Source of the DNA: Morganella morganii
GTDB taxonomy: Bacteria; Pseudomonadota; Gammaproteobacteria; Enterobacterales; Enterobacteriaceae
Length of the DNA stretch: 55,920 bases
NCBI RefSeq assembly: GCF_003996855.1
Contig: NZ_NRQY01000001.1
Coordinates: forward strand, 1,872,616-1,928,535
Reading direction: 5' to 3'
The notes under the pieces: generated by a model
What the model saw: the letters and a program-made list of their open reading frames with translations, nothing else
What the model was told of the DNA's origin: nothing
The model's database searches: none
Shown here: in pieces, positions 35,154 to 43,266 of the stretch
Numbering within the stretch: the first letter of the stretch is position 1
Layout: every line of letters starts with the position of its first letter
Program-made: the position numbers and the translations under genes

Positions 35154-36082
35154 ACGTTGACGTAACCCCACAGAGCAAGTTACTGGCTGCGCATTATGTG
35201 CTGGGTGAGCAAAAGCTTGCCTGGCATGAGCTGGCGGATCATCAGGTCAGGGCAAAACAGTTTGCGATGCCGCTGCAGGCGGATTTATGGGGCTGGGGGA
35301 ATATATACCAAACGACCAGCTCCATCACGGAGATGGCGATAAAAACGGCCCGGATGACGCTTGCCGAGGCGGGTTACACAGGGCAGGACATCGATACGAC
35401 GATCGTTTGCAGTTCCTCGTTACAAAGCGGTACGGAGGCGCATCAACGCTTTTTGGCCGAGTTCGCCACTATGCTGCAATTGGAACAGTCAGAGATCATC
35501 GGCGTATCCCTCGGGCGTTGCACGAATTTGCTGAAAGGGATCCATCTGGCCCGCAGCCTGATCCAGAGCACTCAAGCCAGACGGATATTAATCATCACCT
35601 GCGACGCCATCAGCGATGAACAGCTGCGGATGGAGAACTTCGCACTGTTCTCCGATGGTGCCGCCAGTTGCCTGATTTGCCATGCCGACGACGCGCCTTT
35701 GCAGGGGAACACGCTGATTGCCAGCGGCGGGCGGCAAAACCATAGCCAACTGCATCAGGGGCTGTCCGCCGGGTTGGTAAAAGCGGTAAATCAGGACTTG
35801 TTTTCGTCTGCGGGCATCACGCTCAGTGATATCACCCGTCTGTTTCACAGCAACGTTTATCTCCCACTGTGTCAATTGAATGAAATGCAGGCTGGTTATC
35901 AACAGACGCAGCTTTATACCGACAATATTCCGCGTTTCGGCCATTGCTTTGCCGCCGATCCGCTGATCAATTTTATTGATGCCAGCAATGACGGGATCGT
36001 AAGTGACACTGCGTTATGCCAGTTGGCGGTAAGCATCCCCGGAGCCAGAGCCTCATTGTTACTGCGAAAAGGAAGCGCCTGA
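35147..36082 (+). CDS. KASIII-like (FabH superfamily) acyl-transferring enzyme
   Basis: A 311-residue thiolase-fold protein. The active Cys is in SLGRCTNLLKG (C125), the oxyanion region in FSDGAASCLI, and the His in LFHSNVYLPL (H234). The third catalytic residue, Asn in FabH (GNTSAAS), is replaced: here RFGHCFAADP. Similar changes occur in KASIII homologues that acylate O or N instead of condensing malonyl-ACP. The GTG start follows GGAG and overlaps the previous stop by seven bases. Confidence 0.82.
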   Translation: MLNVDVTPQSKLLAAHYVLGEQKLAWHELADHQVRAKQFAMPLQADLWGWGNIYQTTSSITEMAIKTARMTLAEAGYTGQDIDTTIVCSSSLQSGTEAHQRFLAEFATMLQLEQSEIIGVSLGRCTNLLKGIHLARSLIQSTQARRILIITCDAISDEQLRMENFALFSDGAASCLICHADDAPLQGNTLIASGGRQNHSQLHQGLSAGLVKAVNQDLFSSAGITLSDITRLFHSNVYLPLCQLNEMQAGYQQTQLYTDNIPRFGHCFAADPLINFIDASNDGIVSDTALCQLAVSIPGARASLLLRKGSA

Positions 36083-38271
36083 TGTCTTTCTCATTCACCG
36101 ATTACACCACCTCGTTGCCCGATGAAAAATTTCATTTTTCGCCCGCTGCCCATGCCGCGCTGATCGCGCTACGTAACAGCACGGACGTAAATGAGCTTTA
36201 TAACAACCTGGTCGGCGACCTTGAAAGCGAAACACAACAACTTCTGGCCTTGCAGTTGATCCAGACATTCCTGGCCGCGCAACCGTTGTCGTCGCACTGG
36301 GAGCGTGCCGCTTTTGAGTCATATATCAACGGGGCGAAAGCCACACTGGCGCAATCCGCCGCTACGCTGCTCCGGTCTGATGAACAAGACCGAAGCATAC
36401 TGCTTAAGCAGCGGGCGTTGCTTTCAATGCTGGCCGGATGCTGGCTTGACCGGGTTTCTCAGCCTGCCACCGAACCCGCCGCCGTGGTGAACCTGCTGAA
36501 TGCTCATAACTTTATGGTGAAAGGCTTCGGTGAACTTGATCACGGTCAGCAACAGCAGCGTCAGCGCCGCTTTGCCGCGTTAGGCATCACCATTCCTTTT
36601 TGTGGCGTTCCCGGTGCGCCAGTGCAGTTGCAAAGCACTGAGCTGACGCTCTGGCAGGCCCTATTCTGGCTGGCTTTTTCCCGTTTGCCCGCAAGTTACC
36701 TGCCAGAAATCGCCGGTATTCATTTTGCTTATTACGCGCTCGGCTTCGATGACACCCTGCTGGAAATGCCGCCGTCGTTGGCTTCCGCTCAGTGCGTAAC
36801 GCTGCTGGAGGGCTGGATAAGCGCCTGCCATCGCTCGGTGAACGGCCAGGAAGATCTGCAACGGTTTTATCGAGCGGCCAGCCTGGCGACGGAGCTTGAA
36901 CTAGGCCATACCAGCATGCTGCTGACACAACAAGAACAGCTTGCCGCCCGAACGCTTGACGATCGCATGGCCGAGATCATGGCGCGCCATTTTCCTTTCG
37001 CGGGGAAACAGCACCAACTGATCATGCTGGAGAAAAAAGCGCTGAGCCAATGGAGCGTCGATGACGTGGCCGAGATGACGGCGTTCTTGACTGCCTTTAA
37101 ACACTCACCGTACTTACGGCAAACAAACGAAAAGTCGAAGGGTTGCCGTTTCATGCAGGCCATCCGTTTCGGTGGTGCCATGTTTGGCATTTTCAACCAG
37201 CGTGAAGCTGAAATCATGGCAGGTTGGATTGCCGACACCCAACAGCATGAGCACGAAATTACGTTGAGCCAGTTCCAGGAGCCGGGCGATGCACAAGCTG
37301 CTGTCTGGCGTGAGCACTTTCGTTGCGCCAGCATTGATTCGCTGCTCATCCTTGAAACGGTGCCATCGTTACCGGAGGCCCGCACGCTGTTTTATCGCCT
37401 CGTGAACATTGAGCATTATGCCAACCACCTTAATGCGATCAAACAACGGACTACGGACACGCTGCAACAAGCCCAGGCGCTGTTTGCCTGCGGTCAGCAG
37501 GGGCGCTATACCGATGCCAGCGAGTTCGATTACAGCCCAGAGGCACTGCGGGCGCGGATGGATGCGATTTATTGGCAAAAACTGGTTAATCCTCTGGAGC
37601 GGCTGGCGACCATACCCGATCGTGAAAGCGTGATCTTCAACCAGAAGCTGATGGCACTGGGCAGCATGATTGACGGTGCCTGGGCTCATCGCTTCGGCAG
37701 CGTGTTACGCAGTCAGCGCCGCAGCGACGGCATGATGCTGGCCATTTATGCGGATGAAATGGGGCGCGGCGACGTGGAAAAAAATCATACCACCTTGATC
37801 CTGCGCGTGTTGCACAGCATGGGGATTACGCTCCCGCACATCCGCGCCCCTGAATTCTGCCACCAGCAGGAATTACCGGATATCTACGACTTCTCCCTGC
37901 ACCAGTTGGGCATGTCCCTGTTCCCGGACTCATTCTGTGAAGAGCTGCTGGGCTACAACCTGGGGATTGAAATGCTGGGGCTAGGTGAAATGCGTATGCA
38001 CGAGATCCAGAAGCTGCGTCGTTACGGTTTCGATACCGTTTACGAGGAAGCCCATCTGACCATCGACAACTTTTCTGCCGGACACGCCCGGCAATCCGTT
38101 GATTTGATTATCGCCTATATGGAAGACCTGCCGCCAACTATGACGCCGGATGAGCATCAGCAACGCTGGCGCCGGATATGGCGAGGTTATGCTGCTTTCG
38201 CATGGTTCCTCGAGACAGACCTGAAGAATGGGGCGTCAGCCACTGAGACATATAGCGAAGTGTTGATTTGA
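36082..38271 (+). CDS. Haem-oxygenase-like diiron (HDO) protein with long N-terminal domain
   Basis: A 729-residue protein. The C-terminal third carries the metal-ligand set of iron-containing redox enzymes (PF14518): Glu in ADEMGRGD (about 559) with His in KNHTTL (569), Glu in GIEMLGLGE (630), and His-x3-Asp plus His in AHLTIDNFSAGHA (658, 662, 668). The roughly 450-residue N-terminal part is helical and unrecognised. HDO enzymes perform N-oxygenation, oxidative C-C cleavage or desaturation. The start overlaps the previous stop by one base (TGATG). Confidence 0.82.
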   Translation: MSFSFTDYTTSLPDEKFHFSPAAHAALIALRNSTDVNELYNNLVGDLESETQQLLALQLIQTFLAAQPLSSHWERAAFESYINGAKATLAQSAATLLRSDEQDRSILLKQRALLSMLAGCWLDRVSQPATEPAAVVNLLNAHNFMVKGFGELDHGQQQQRQRRFAALGITIPFCGVPGAPVQLQSTELTLWQALFWLAFSRLPASYLPEIAGIHFAYYALGFDDTLLEMPPSLASAQCVTLLEGWISACHRSVNGQEDLQRFYRAASLATELELGHTSMLLTQQEQLAARTLDDRMAEIMARHFPFAGKQHQLIMLEKKALSQWSVDDVAEMTAFLTAFKHSPYLRQTNEKSKGCRFMQAIRFGGAMFGIFNQREAEIMAGWIADTQQHEHEITLSQFQEPGDAQAAVWREHFRCASIDSLLILETVPSLPEARTLFYRLVNIEHYANHLNAIKQRTTDTLQQAQALFACGQQGRYTDASEFDYSPEALRARMDAIYWQKLVNPLERLATIPDRESVIFNQKLMALGSMIDGAWAHRFGSVLRSQRRSDGMMLAIYADEMGRGDVEKNHTTLILRVLHSMGITLPHIRAPEFCHQQELPDIYDFSLHQLGMSLFPDSFCEELLGYNLGIEMLGLGEMRMHEIQKLRRYGFDTVYEEAHLTIDNFSAGHARQSVDLIIAYMEDLPPTMTPDEHQQRWRRIWRGYAAFAWFLETDLKNGASATETYSEVLI

Positions 38272-38303
38272 TTACCCTTTTAACGTTTATGTAAGGAAGC
38301 ACA

Positions 38304-39497
38304 GTGAATCAATGTATTAGCCATGATCCGACGCAACTGTCGATACCGTTCTTCACCGCCGAGCACCAGCATTATGTGCAGAAGCTGGATCGCTGGTGCC
38401 AGCAACAGAGTGAAACTCTGCGGTCATTGCGTCGCCTGCCGGTAGCGGAACAGGGCCGACAGATGCTGCATCTGCTGGGGCAAGCCGGATGGCTTGACCA
38501 TCTGGTGGATCATGACAATGCGGCGTTAAACGATGCGCGCACGCTCTGTTTATCCCGCCAAACGCTGGCCTACTTCGACGATCTGCTCGACTTCGCCTGG
38601 TCGATTCAATCTCTCAGTGCCAGCGTGATCCAGCGCTACGGCAATAATGCGCAGCGCCAGCACTACCTGCCTGAGCTAGCGCGCGGAGAGCGCATTGCAG
38701 CATTCGCGTTATCCGAACCGCAGGCTGGAACCGATATCGCCGCGTTGACGCTGAATGCACAACGTAGCGAAGGCGGCTGGCGATTGAACGGAGAAAAGGC
38801 GTGGATTGCCCAAGGGGATATTGCCAGCGATATCATCGTGATTGCCCGTACCGGTGAAGGGCCAGGCCCACTGGGGCTGAGCGCCTTCATCGTCGATGCC
38901 TCTACGCGTGGCGTCAGCGCGCAACCTGTCGATGCCATCGCACCGCGTTCCTGGTCACACCTGCATTTTAACGAGGTTTGGGTGCCGCAGGAAAACCTGT
39001 TAGGCCAACCAGGGCAAGGATTTATCATTGCTCTGGACATTCTCGATCGCTTCCGCATGACGGTAGCCAGCGCGGCGGTGGGATTCGCTCGTCGTGCGGC
39101 AGATATCGCATTGCGCCATACCGCACAACGTAAAATCTACCGAGGCCGCCTGCTGGATCTGCAACTAACCCAGGTTACGCTGGCCAAGATGGACATTTCA
39201 CTTTCCGCAGCAACCTTGCTGACTGCCAAGGCCGCCTGGCAACTCGATGCAGGCAAACCGTTCGCACGGGATTCTGCCGCCGCTAAATATTTCGCTAGCG
39301 AGCAAGCCTGCCAGATCGTCGATAGTGCACTGCAACTTCTCGGGGCTGCGGGCATGGTGGCTGGCAGTCAACTGGAATGCCTATATCGGCAAATCCGGCC
39401 ACTACGCATTTACGAAGGAGCTTCCGAAGCGCTGCTGATGAATATCGCCTCATCCCTGGATACACAACGGGTCATTAACCGGGAGGATCTATCGTGA
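38304..39497 (+). CDS. Acyl-CoA dehydrogenase family protein
   Basis: A 397-residue flavoprotein. FALSEPQAGTDIAALTL, WRLNGEKAWIAQGDIASD, FNEVWVPQENLLGQPGQGF and a C-terminal RIYEGASEALLMNIASS supply the FAD and substrate loops and a glutamate at the usual catalytic place. Biosynthetic members desaturate acyl or aminoacyl thioesters attached to CoA or a carrier protein. GTG start with AAGGAAGC upstream. Substrate unknown. Confidence 0.88.
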   Translation: MNQCISHDPTQLSIPFFTAEHQHYVQKLDRWCQQQSETLRSLRRLPVAEQGRQMLHLLGQAGWLDHLVDHDNAALNDARTLCLSRQTLAYFDDLLDFAWSIQSLSASVIQRYGNNAQRQHYLPELARGERIAAFALSEPQAGTDIAALTLNAQRSEGGWRLNGEKAWIAQGDIASDIIVIARTGEGPGPLGLSAFIVDASTRGVSAQPVDAIAPRSWSHLHFNEVWVPQENLLGQPGQGFIIALDILDRFRMTVASAAVGFARRAADIALRHTAQRKIYRGRLLDLQLTQVTLAKMDISLSAATLLTAKAAWQLDAGKPFARDSAAAKYFASEQACQIVDSALQLLGAAGMVAGSQLECLYRQIRPLRIYEGASEALLMNIASSLDTQRVINREDLS

Positions 39498-40642
39498 GCA
39501 CCTCACTTAACCCACTCAGCGCCATTCAGCATGACTCGCCATGGGAATATTACGCACAATTAACACGTGAAAAACCGGTGTATTTTGACAGTGACCTTAA
39601 GCTCTGGGTCGTCAGCGATGCAGCATCGACAGATGCGGTGCTCAACGATCCGACATTGCAGGTACGCCCCGCTTCACAGCCTGTACCGCCGGGCATTGTC
39701 GGCACCCCCGCTGGCGAAGTCTTTAGCCAACTGGTCCGCATGCGCGAAGGAGAATATCAGCAACAGTTGAAGAGCATCATCATCGAGGCTCTCTCTACCG
39801 CCGACTTGGCCTATGTACGGCAATTGGCCGAACAGCAGGCGCGGCGTGCGCTAGCTGATGACGAGGAAATCAATAGCTGGATGTTCTCGGTGCCTGCGGC
39901 TGTCGTCGCCAGTTTATGCGGATTCATGCCGCAGAATGTGCCGGATATTGTCGCACTGATCGCCGAATTCGTGTTGTGCATTCCCGCCAGCGCCACACCG
40001 AAACACCAGCGGCGCGCCAGCCTCGCCGCCGGGAAACTACTGGCTCTGTTTTCCAAGGAGATCGCCCAAGCGCCGAAAGGTGCACTGCTGGCAGAGCTGT
40101 TGCATTGCGCGAATGAGCGCGGCTGGTCTCAACAAGCCCCCCTGATCGCCAACGCCATCGGCTTCTTGTCGCAAACCTATGACGCAACGGCCGGACTCAT
40201 CGGCAATGCATTGCTGCTGACGCAGCGCTATCCCGATCAGTGGCAACACGGGCCTGCTGACGGGTTCATCAAAGAAGCCGCACGTTATGCCTCGCCGATC
40301 CAGAACACCCGTCGTTTCGCCACGCAGGACGTAACGCTTTGCGGGCACCAGATTGCACCTGGTGACACAGTGTTACTGCTGCTGGCGGCGGCGAATCGCG
40401 ATCCTGTCCGCTTCCCACAGCCTGATGCTTTCCAGCCTGCACGGAACCCTACGGCCTGTTATTCCTTTAGCGGCGGCCGCCATCGTTGTCCTGGCACCGA
40501 TATCGCTCAAGCCATTACCCACGGCATGCTCGTGGCGCTGGACGCATACATGCCGGATTGGCAGCAACATTTACGTCAGCGCCGTTATCTACCTTCGAGC
40601 AATGCCCGTATCCCTGAACTCTTGCTTTCCAAGACTAACTGA
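39494..40642 (+). CDS. Cytochrome P450
   Basis: A 382-residue bacterial P450. The haem-binding loop is YSFSGGRHRCPGTDIAQ (thiolate Cys about 332), the ExxR pair is in FIKEAARYASPIQNTRR, and the I-helix is LSQTYDATAGLIGNAL, where the oxygen-activating acid/Thr pair is not canonical, as in several biosynthetic P450s. GTG start overlapping the previous stop (GTGA). Needs external ferredoxin partners, none of which are in the window. Confidence 0.92.
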   Translation: MSTSLNPLSAIQHDSPWEYYAQLTREKPVYFDSDLKLWVVSDAASTDAVLNDPTLQVRPASQPVPPGIVGTPAGEVFSQLVRMREGEYQQQLKSIIIEALSTADLAYVRQLAEQQARRALADDEEINSWMFSVPAAVVASLCGFMPQNVPDIVALIAEFVLCIPASATPKHQRRASLAAGKLLALFSKEIAQAPKGALLAELLHCANERGWSQQAPLIANAIGFLSQTYDATAGLIGNALLLTQRYPDQWQHGPADGFIKEAARYASPIQNTRRFATQDVTLCGHQIAPGDTVLLLLAAANRDPVRFPQPDAFQPARNPTACYSFSGGRHRCPGTDIAQAITHGMLVALDAYMPDWQQHLRQRRYLPSSNARIPELLLSKTN

Positions 40643-40651
40643 GGCCACTGG

Positions 40652-41974
40652 ATGAACACGAAAACATCATTGCCCGCCGCCTTCGTTTTAACTGGCGCTT
40701 TTTGGGTCATTTGCCGTAATTCGCTCTACCTGACACAGCTAGCCGAGCGCGGCCTGACGATTCTGGTGCTAACGCCGGGCAGCTACCGCCAGCAAGTGGA
40801 GGAAGCGCGCCGCAATAAGCGCAGCCCCATATCGCACATTGCCGACGTGGCCTATGTCGAAGGATCGTTGGATAAAGAAGCTTCATTTAACTCCAGTGTC
40901 ATTGCCGTCCTGCAAAACTGGCGCAAGCTATATCAGATCGTCGGTACGTTCGCCGTAGGGGAAACGTTGGTAGAGCCAACGGGCCTTATCGCCGATGCCT
41001 TGGGCATTCGTTCACCCGGCCTACGGGCAACTCGCGTTTGCCGCAGTAAATACCTTCAGCGCTTTTACCTTAAGGCATTCAGCCCGGATTCCGTGATGGT
41101 GCCACCAGAGCAACGCGACCGCATCGATCTATCAGCGCTGGCTTATCCTCTGATCATGAAACCGGCAACTCGGCACTCTTCTTCCGGCGTGCTCAGTATT
41201 GAAACGCCTCAGCAAGCTCACCGCGCCTTGGCGGATTATCCTGCGCACGAAACGCTGCTGCTGGAACAAAAAATTGTCGGGCAGGAATATTCCGTAGAAA
41301 CCCTGTCGCAGCAAGGTGAAGTTATATTTGCCTCCGCCACCCACAAAGTCACGACGGATAGCCACGCCAACACCTTCGTGGAACTGGCGCATACGGTACC
41401 CAATCAGGATAAAAACAGTACGCTGTTGCTGGAAGCAACCAAGCAAGTTCTGATCACCTTGGGCTTCAAAGACGGGATCGCACATACCGAATGGCGCGTG
41501 GATCACAACGGCCGCCCCTGGCTGATGGAGATCGCTTCGCGCACGCCAGGCGACGGTATTTTGCCGCTCTACCATCTGGCCTACGGACAACCTCTCGAAC
41601 CGGCCATTTTACGCATTATGCTCGGTGAGCAGGTAAGCCTGCTAGCCCCTGGCCGCGTCGCACGGCAAGTGTATCTGGAACATTCCCCTGGGATCTTGGT
41701 GGACGTGCAGCTTGACTGGCCCGGAACGGAAATCGCCTGGCTTAATGATAACGATCCCTGGCCGACCCTCTCCGCCGGTAACCGCGATGATGAGCCAACC
41801 TTGCGGGCAGTGTTTGTGCATAAACAGCGTGGCGAGCGTCTGGAAACCCTACGTTCATCAGAAGATCGTGCGGTGGTGTTTTTTATCGATGCACGCAACG
41901 TGGCAGAACTGGATCAATTGGAAAAAAACGTTAGGGCAAAAATTACACTGCATATGAAGGGGCAACATGACTAA
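40652..41974 (+). CDS. ATP-grasp family ligase
   Basis: A 440-residue protein with an N-terminal nucleotide-like subdomain (FVLTGAFWVICRNSLYLTQL), the ATP-grasp core (YPLIMKPATRHSSSGVLSI, ETLLLEQKIVGQEYSVETL) and the metal-binding region AHTEWRVDHNGRPWLMEIAS (E and N/E residues). Such enzymes activate a carboxylate as acyl phosphate and join it to an amine or thiol. In the absence of an NRPS it is the best candidate for joining the building blocks. SD GAGG. Confidence 0.88.
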   Translation: MNTKTSLPAAFVLTGAFWVICRNSLYLTQLAERGLTILVLTPGSYRQQVEEARRNKRSPISHIADVAYVEGSLDKEASFNSSVIAVLQNWRKLYQIVGTFAVGETLVEPTGLIADALGIRSPGLRATRVCRSKYLQRFYLKAFSPDSVMVPPEQRDRIDLSALAYPLIMKPATRHSSSGVLSIETPQQAHRALADYPAHETLLLEQKIVGQEYSVETLSQQGEVIFASATHKVTTDSHANTFVELAHTVPNQDKNSTLLLEATKQVLITLGFKDGIAHTEWRVDHNGRPWLMEIASRTPGDGILPLYHLAYGQPLEPAILRIMLGEQVSLLAPGRVARQVYLEHSPGILVDVQLDWPGTEIAWLNDNDPWPTLSAGNRDDEPTLRAVFVHKQRGERLETLRSSEDRAVVFFIDARNVAELDQLEKNVRAKITLHMKGQHD

Positions 41975-43235
41975 TTCAACACACAATCCGGGCGTACTGG
42001 AGACATTTGCCCAGAGCCCGTTGTCATCAAAAGTGGTGCTGTTCGGCGTACTGATCAACAGACTGTCCGGGTTCCTGCAAATTTTCATCGTGTTGTATCT
42101 GGTGTCGCTCGGTTACTCACATCAACAAACCATCATCGCCTTGGCGATTTACGGCACTGGCGCGGTGATCGGCGCGCTAGCCGGTGGTACCATCAGCGAA
42201 CGTTTCGGGCCACGCTTTGCCAGCATGATCAGCATGGGGGCAACAGCGGTGCTGACGGCGGCGTTGCTCTATCTTGACCACTTTATTTCCATCCTGATCG
42301 TTGTGGCATTAGCCAGCCTGTGCGCCCAGTTGTTCCGTCCAGCTTCGGCGGCGTTGCTTTCCTGGCAAACGCCACCCGAGCGGCAAACGATGATTTTCGC
42401 CATTTATCGCCTGGGCCTGAACCTCGGAGCGACGGGCGCCCCTCTCATCGGTTATGCCCTTTATCACTGGGGCGGTGAAAGTTTTACCTGGTTATTCTGG
42501 GGAGAGGCGATTATCGCTGCGCTGTACGCGTTGCTGGCAATGCTGACCCTACCTGGTAAAAGAAACGATGGGGCTTCAGGAACGGCAACCGCAGCGAGCA
42601 AAGCGACCACGGGAAGCTATCTGGACGTTCTGGCAGATCGCCGCTTTGTGCTGTTCTTGCTGGCAACCTTTTGCCACTCGGCTGTCTATGTGCAATACAT
42701 CACGACCTTGCCGCTCTACGTTGAGGACAAAGGGATCCCTCTGTTCTGGTACACCTTGGCGGTGTCGCTGAACGGGATCATCGTTATCTGTTTTGAGTTG
42801 TTCATCACCAAATTCACCCAGAGCTACAACAAAAGGTATGTGCTGGCGATTGGCTTTACGCTGATTGGGGCTGGTGTCGCTTTCTACGCCGTTCCTATCG
42901 GGCCAGCCGCACTGATTGTCGGTACGCTGATTTGGTCACTGGGTGAAATCATCTCTGGCCCGGTCTTCTTTGCGTTTCCTGCCAACGCAGGCCCTGCGCA
43001 TCTGAAGTCCCACTATCTGGGCAGTTTCCATTTCATGTTCAGCCTGGGGATTGCACTGGGGCCGGTCATTGGCGGCTGGCTTTATCTGTCGCTGGATACG
43101 ATTTTCTGGCCGGTCATTGCGATGGGGTCCATCTTCGCCGCCTTGGTTTGCAGCCAATGCGTCCGAGAGCCTGCCGAGAATTCAGCCTCCATACCCAGCC
43201 AAGCGTTAAACAAAACCGATGAAGCTATCGAGTAA
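41967..43235 (+). CDS. MFS exporter of the biosynthetic operon
   Basis: A 422-residue membrane protein with twelve predicted helices. The loop after helix 2 reads GGTISERFGPRFASM, the classic MFS motif A region, and LSWQTPPERQTMIFAIYRLGLNLGA resembles peptide/drug exporters such as BacE. It overlaps the ATP-grasp gene by eight bases, so it is co-translated and probably exports the product and gives self-resistance. Confidence 0.87.
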   Translation: MTNSTHNPGVLETFAQSPLSSKVVLFGVLINRLSGFLQIFIVLYLVSLGYSHQQTIIALAIYGTGAVIGALAGGTISERFGPRFASMISMGATAVLTAALLYLDHFISILIVVALASLCAQLFRPASAALLSWQTPPERQTMIFAIYRLGLNLGATGAPLIGYALYHWGGESFTWLFWGEAIIAALYALLAMLTLPGKRNDGASGTATAASKATTGSYLDVLADRRFVLFLLATFCHSAVYVQYITTLPLYVEDKGIPLFWYTLAVSLNGIIVICFELFITKFTQSYNKRYVLAIGFTLIGAGVAFYAVPIGPAALIVGTLIWSLGEIISGPVFFAFPANAGPAHLKSHYLGSFHFMFSLGIALGPVIGGWLYLSLDTIFWPVIAMGSIFAALVCSQCVREPAENSASIPSQALNKTDEAIE

Positions 43236-43266
43236 TTGATTATCTCAAACATATAAGGGTAATTTT

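Noticed and set aside
36867..37385. Long antisense frames inside the HDO, IS630 and other genes
   Set aside because: They are mirror frames of genes with clear domains, have low-complexity composition (Ser/Arg/Cys-rich) and lack context.
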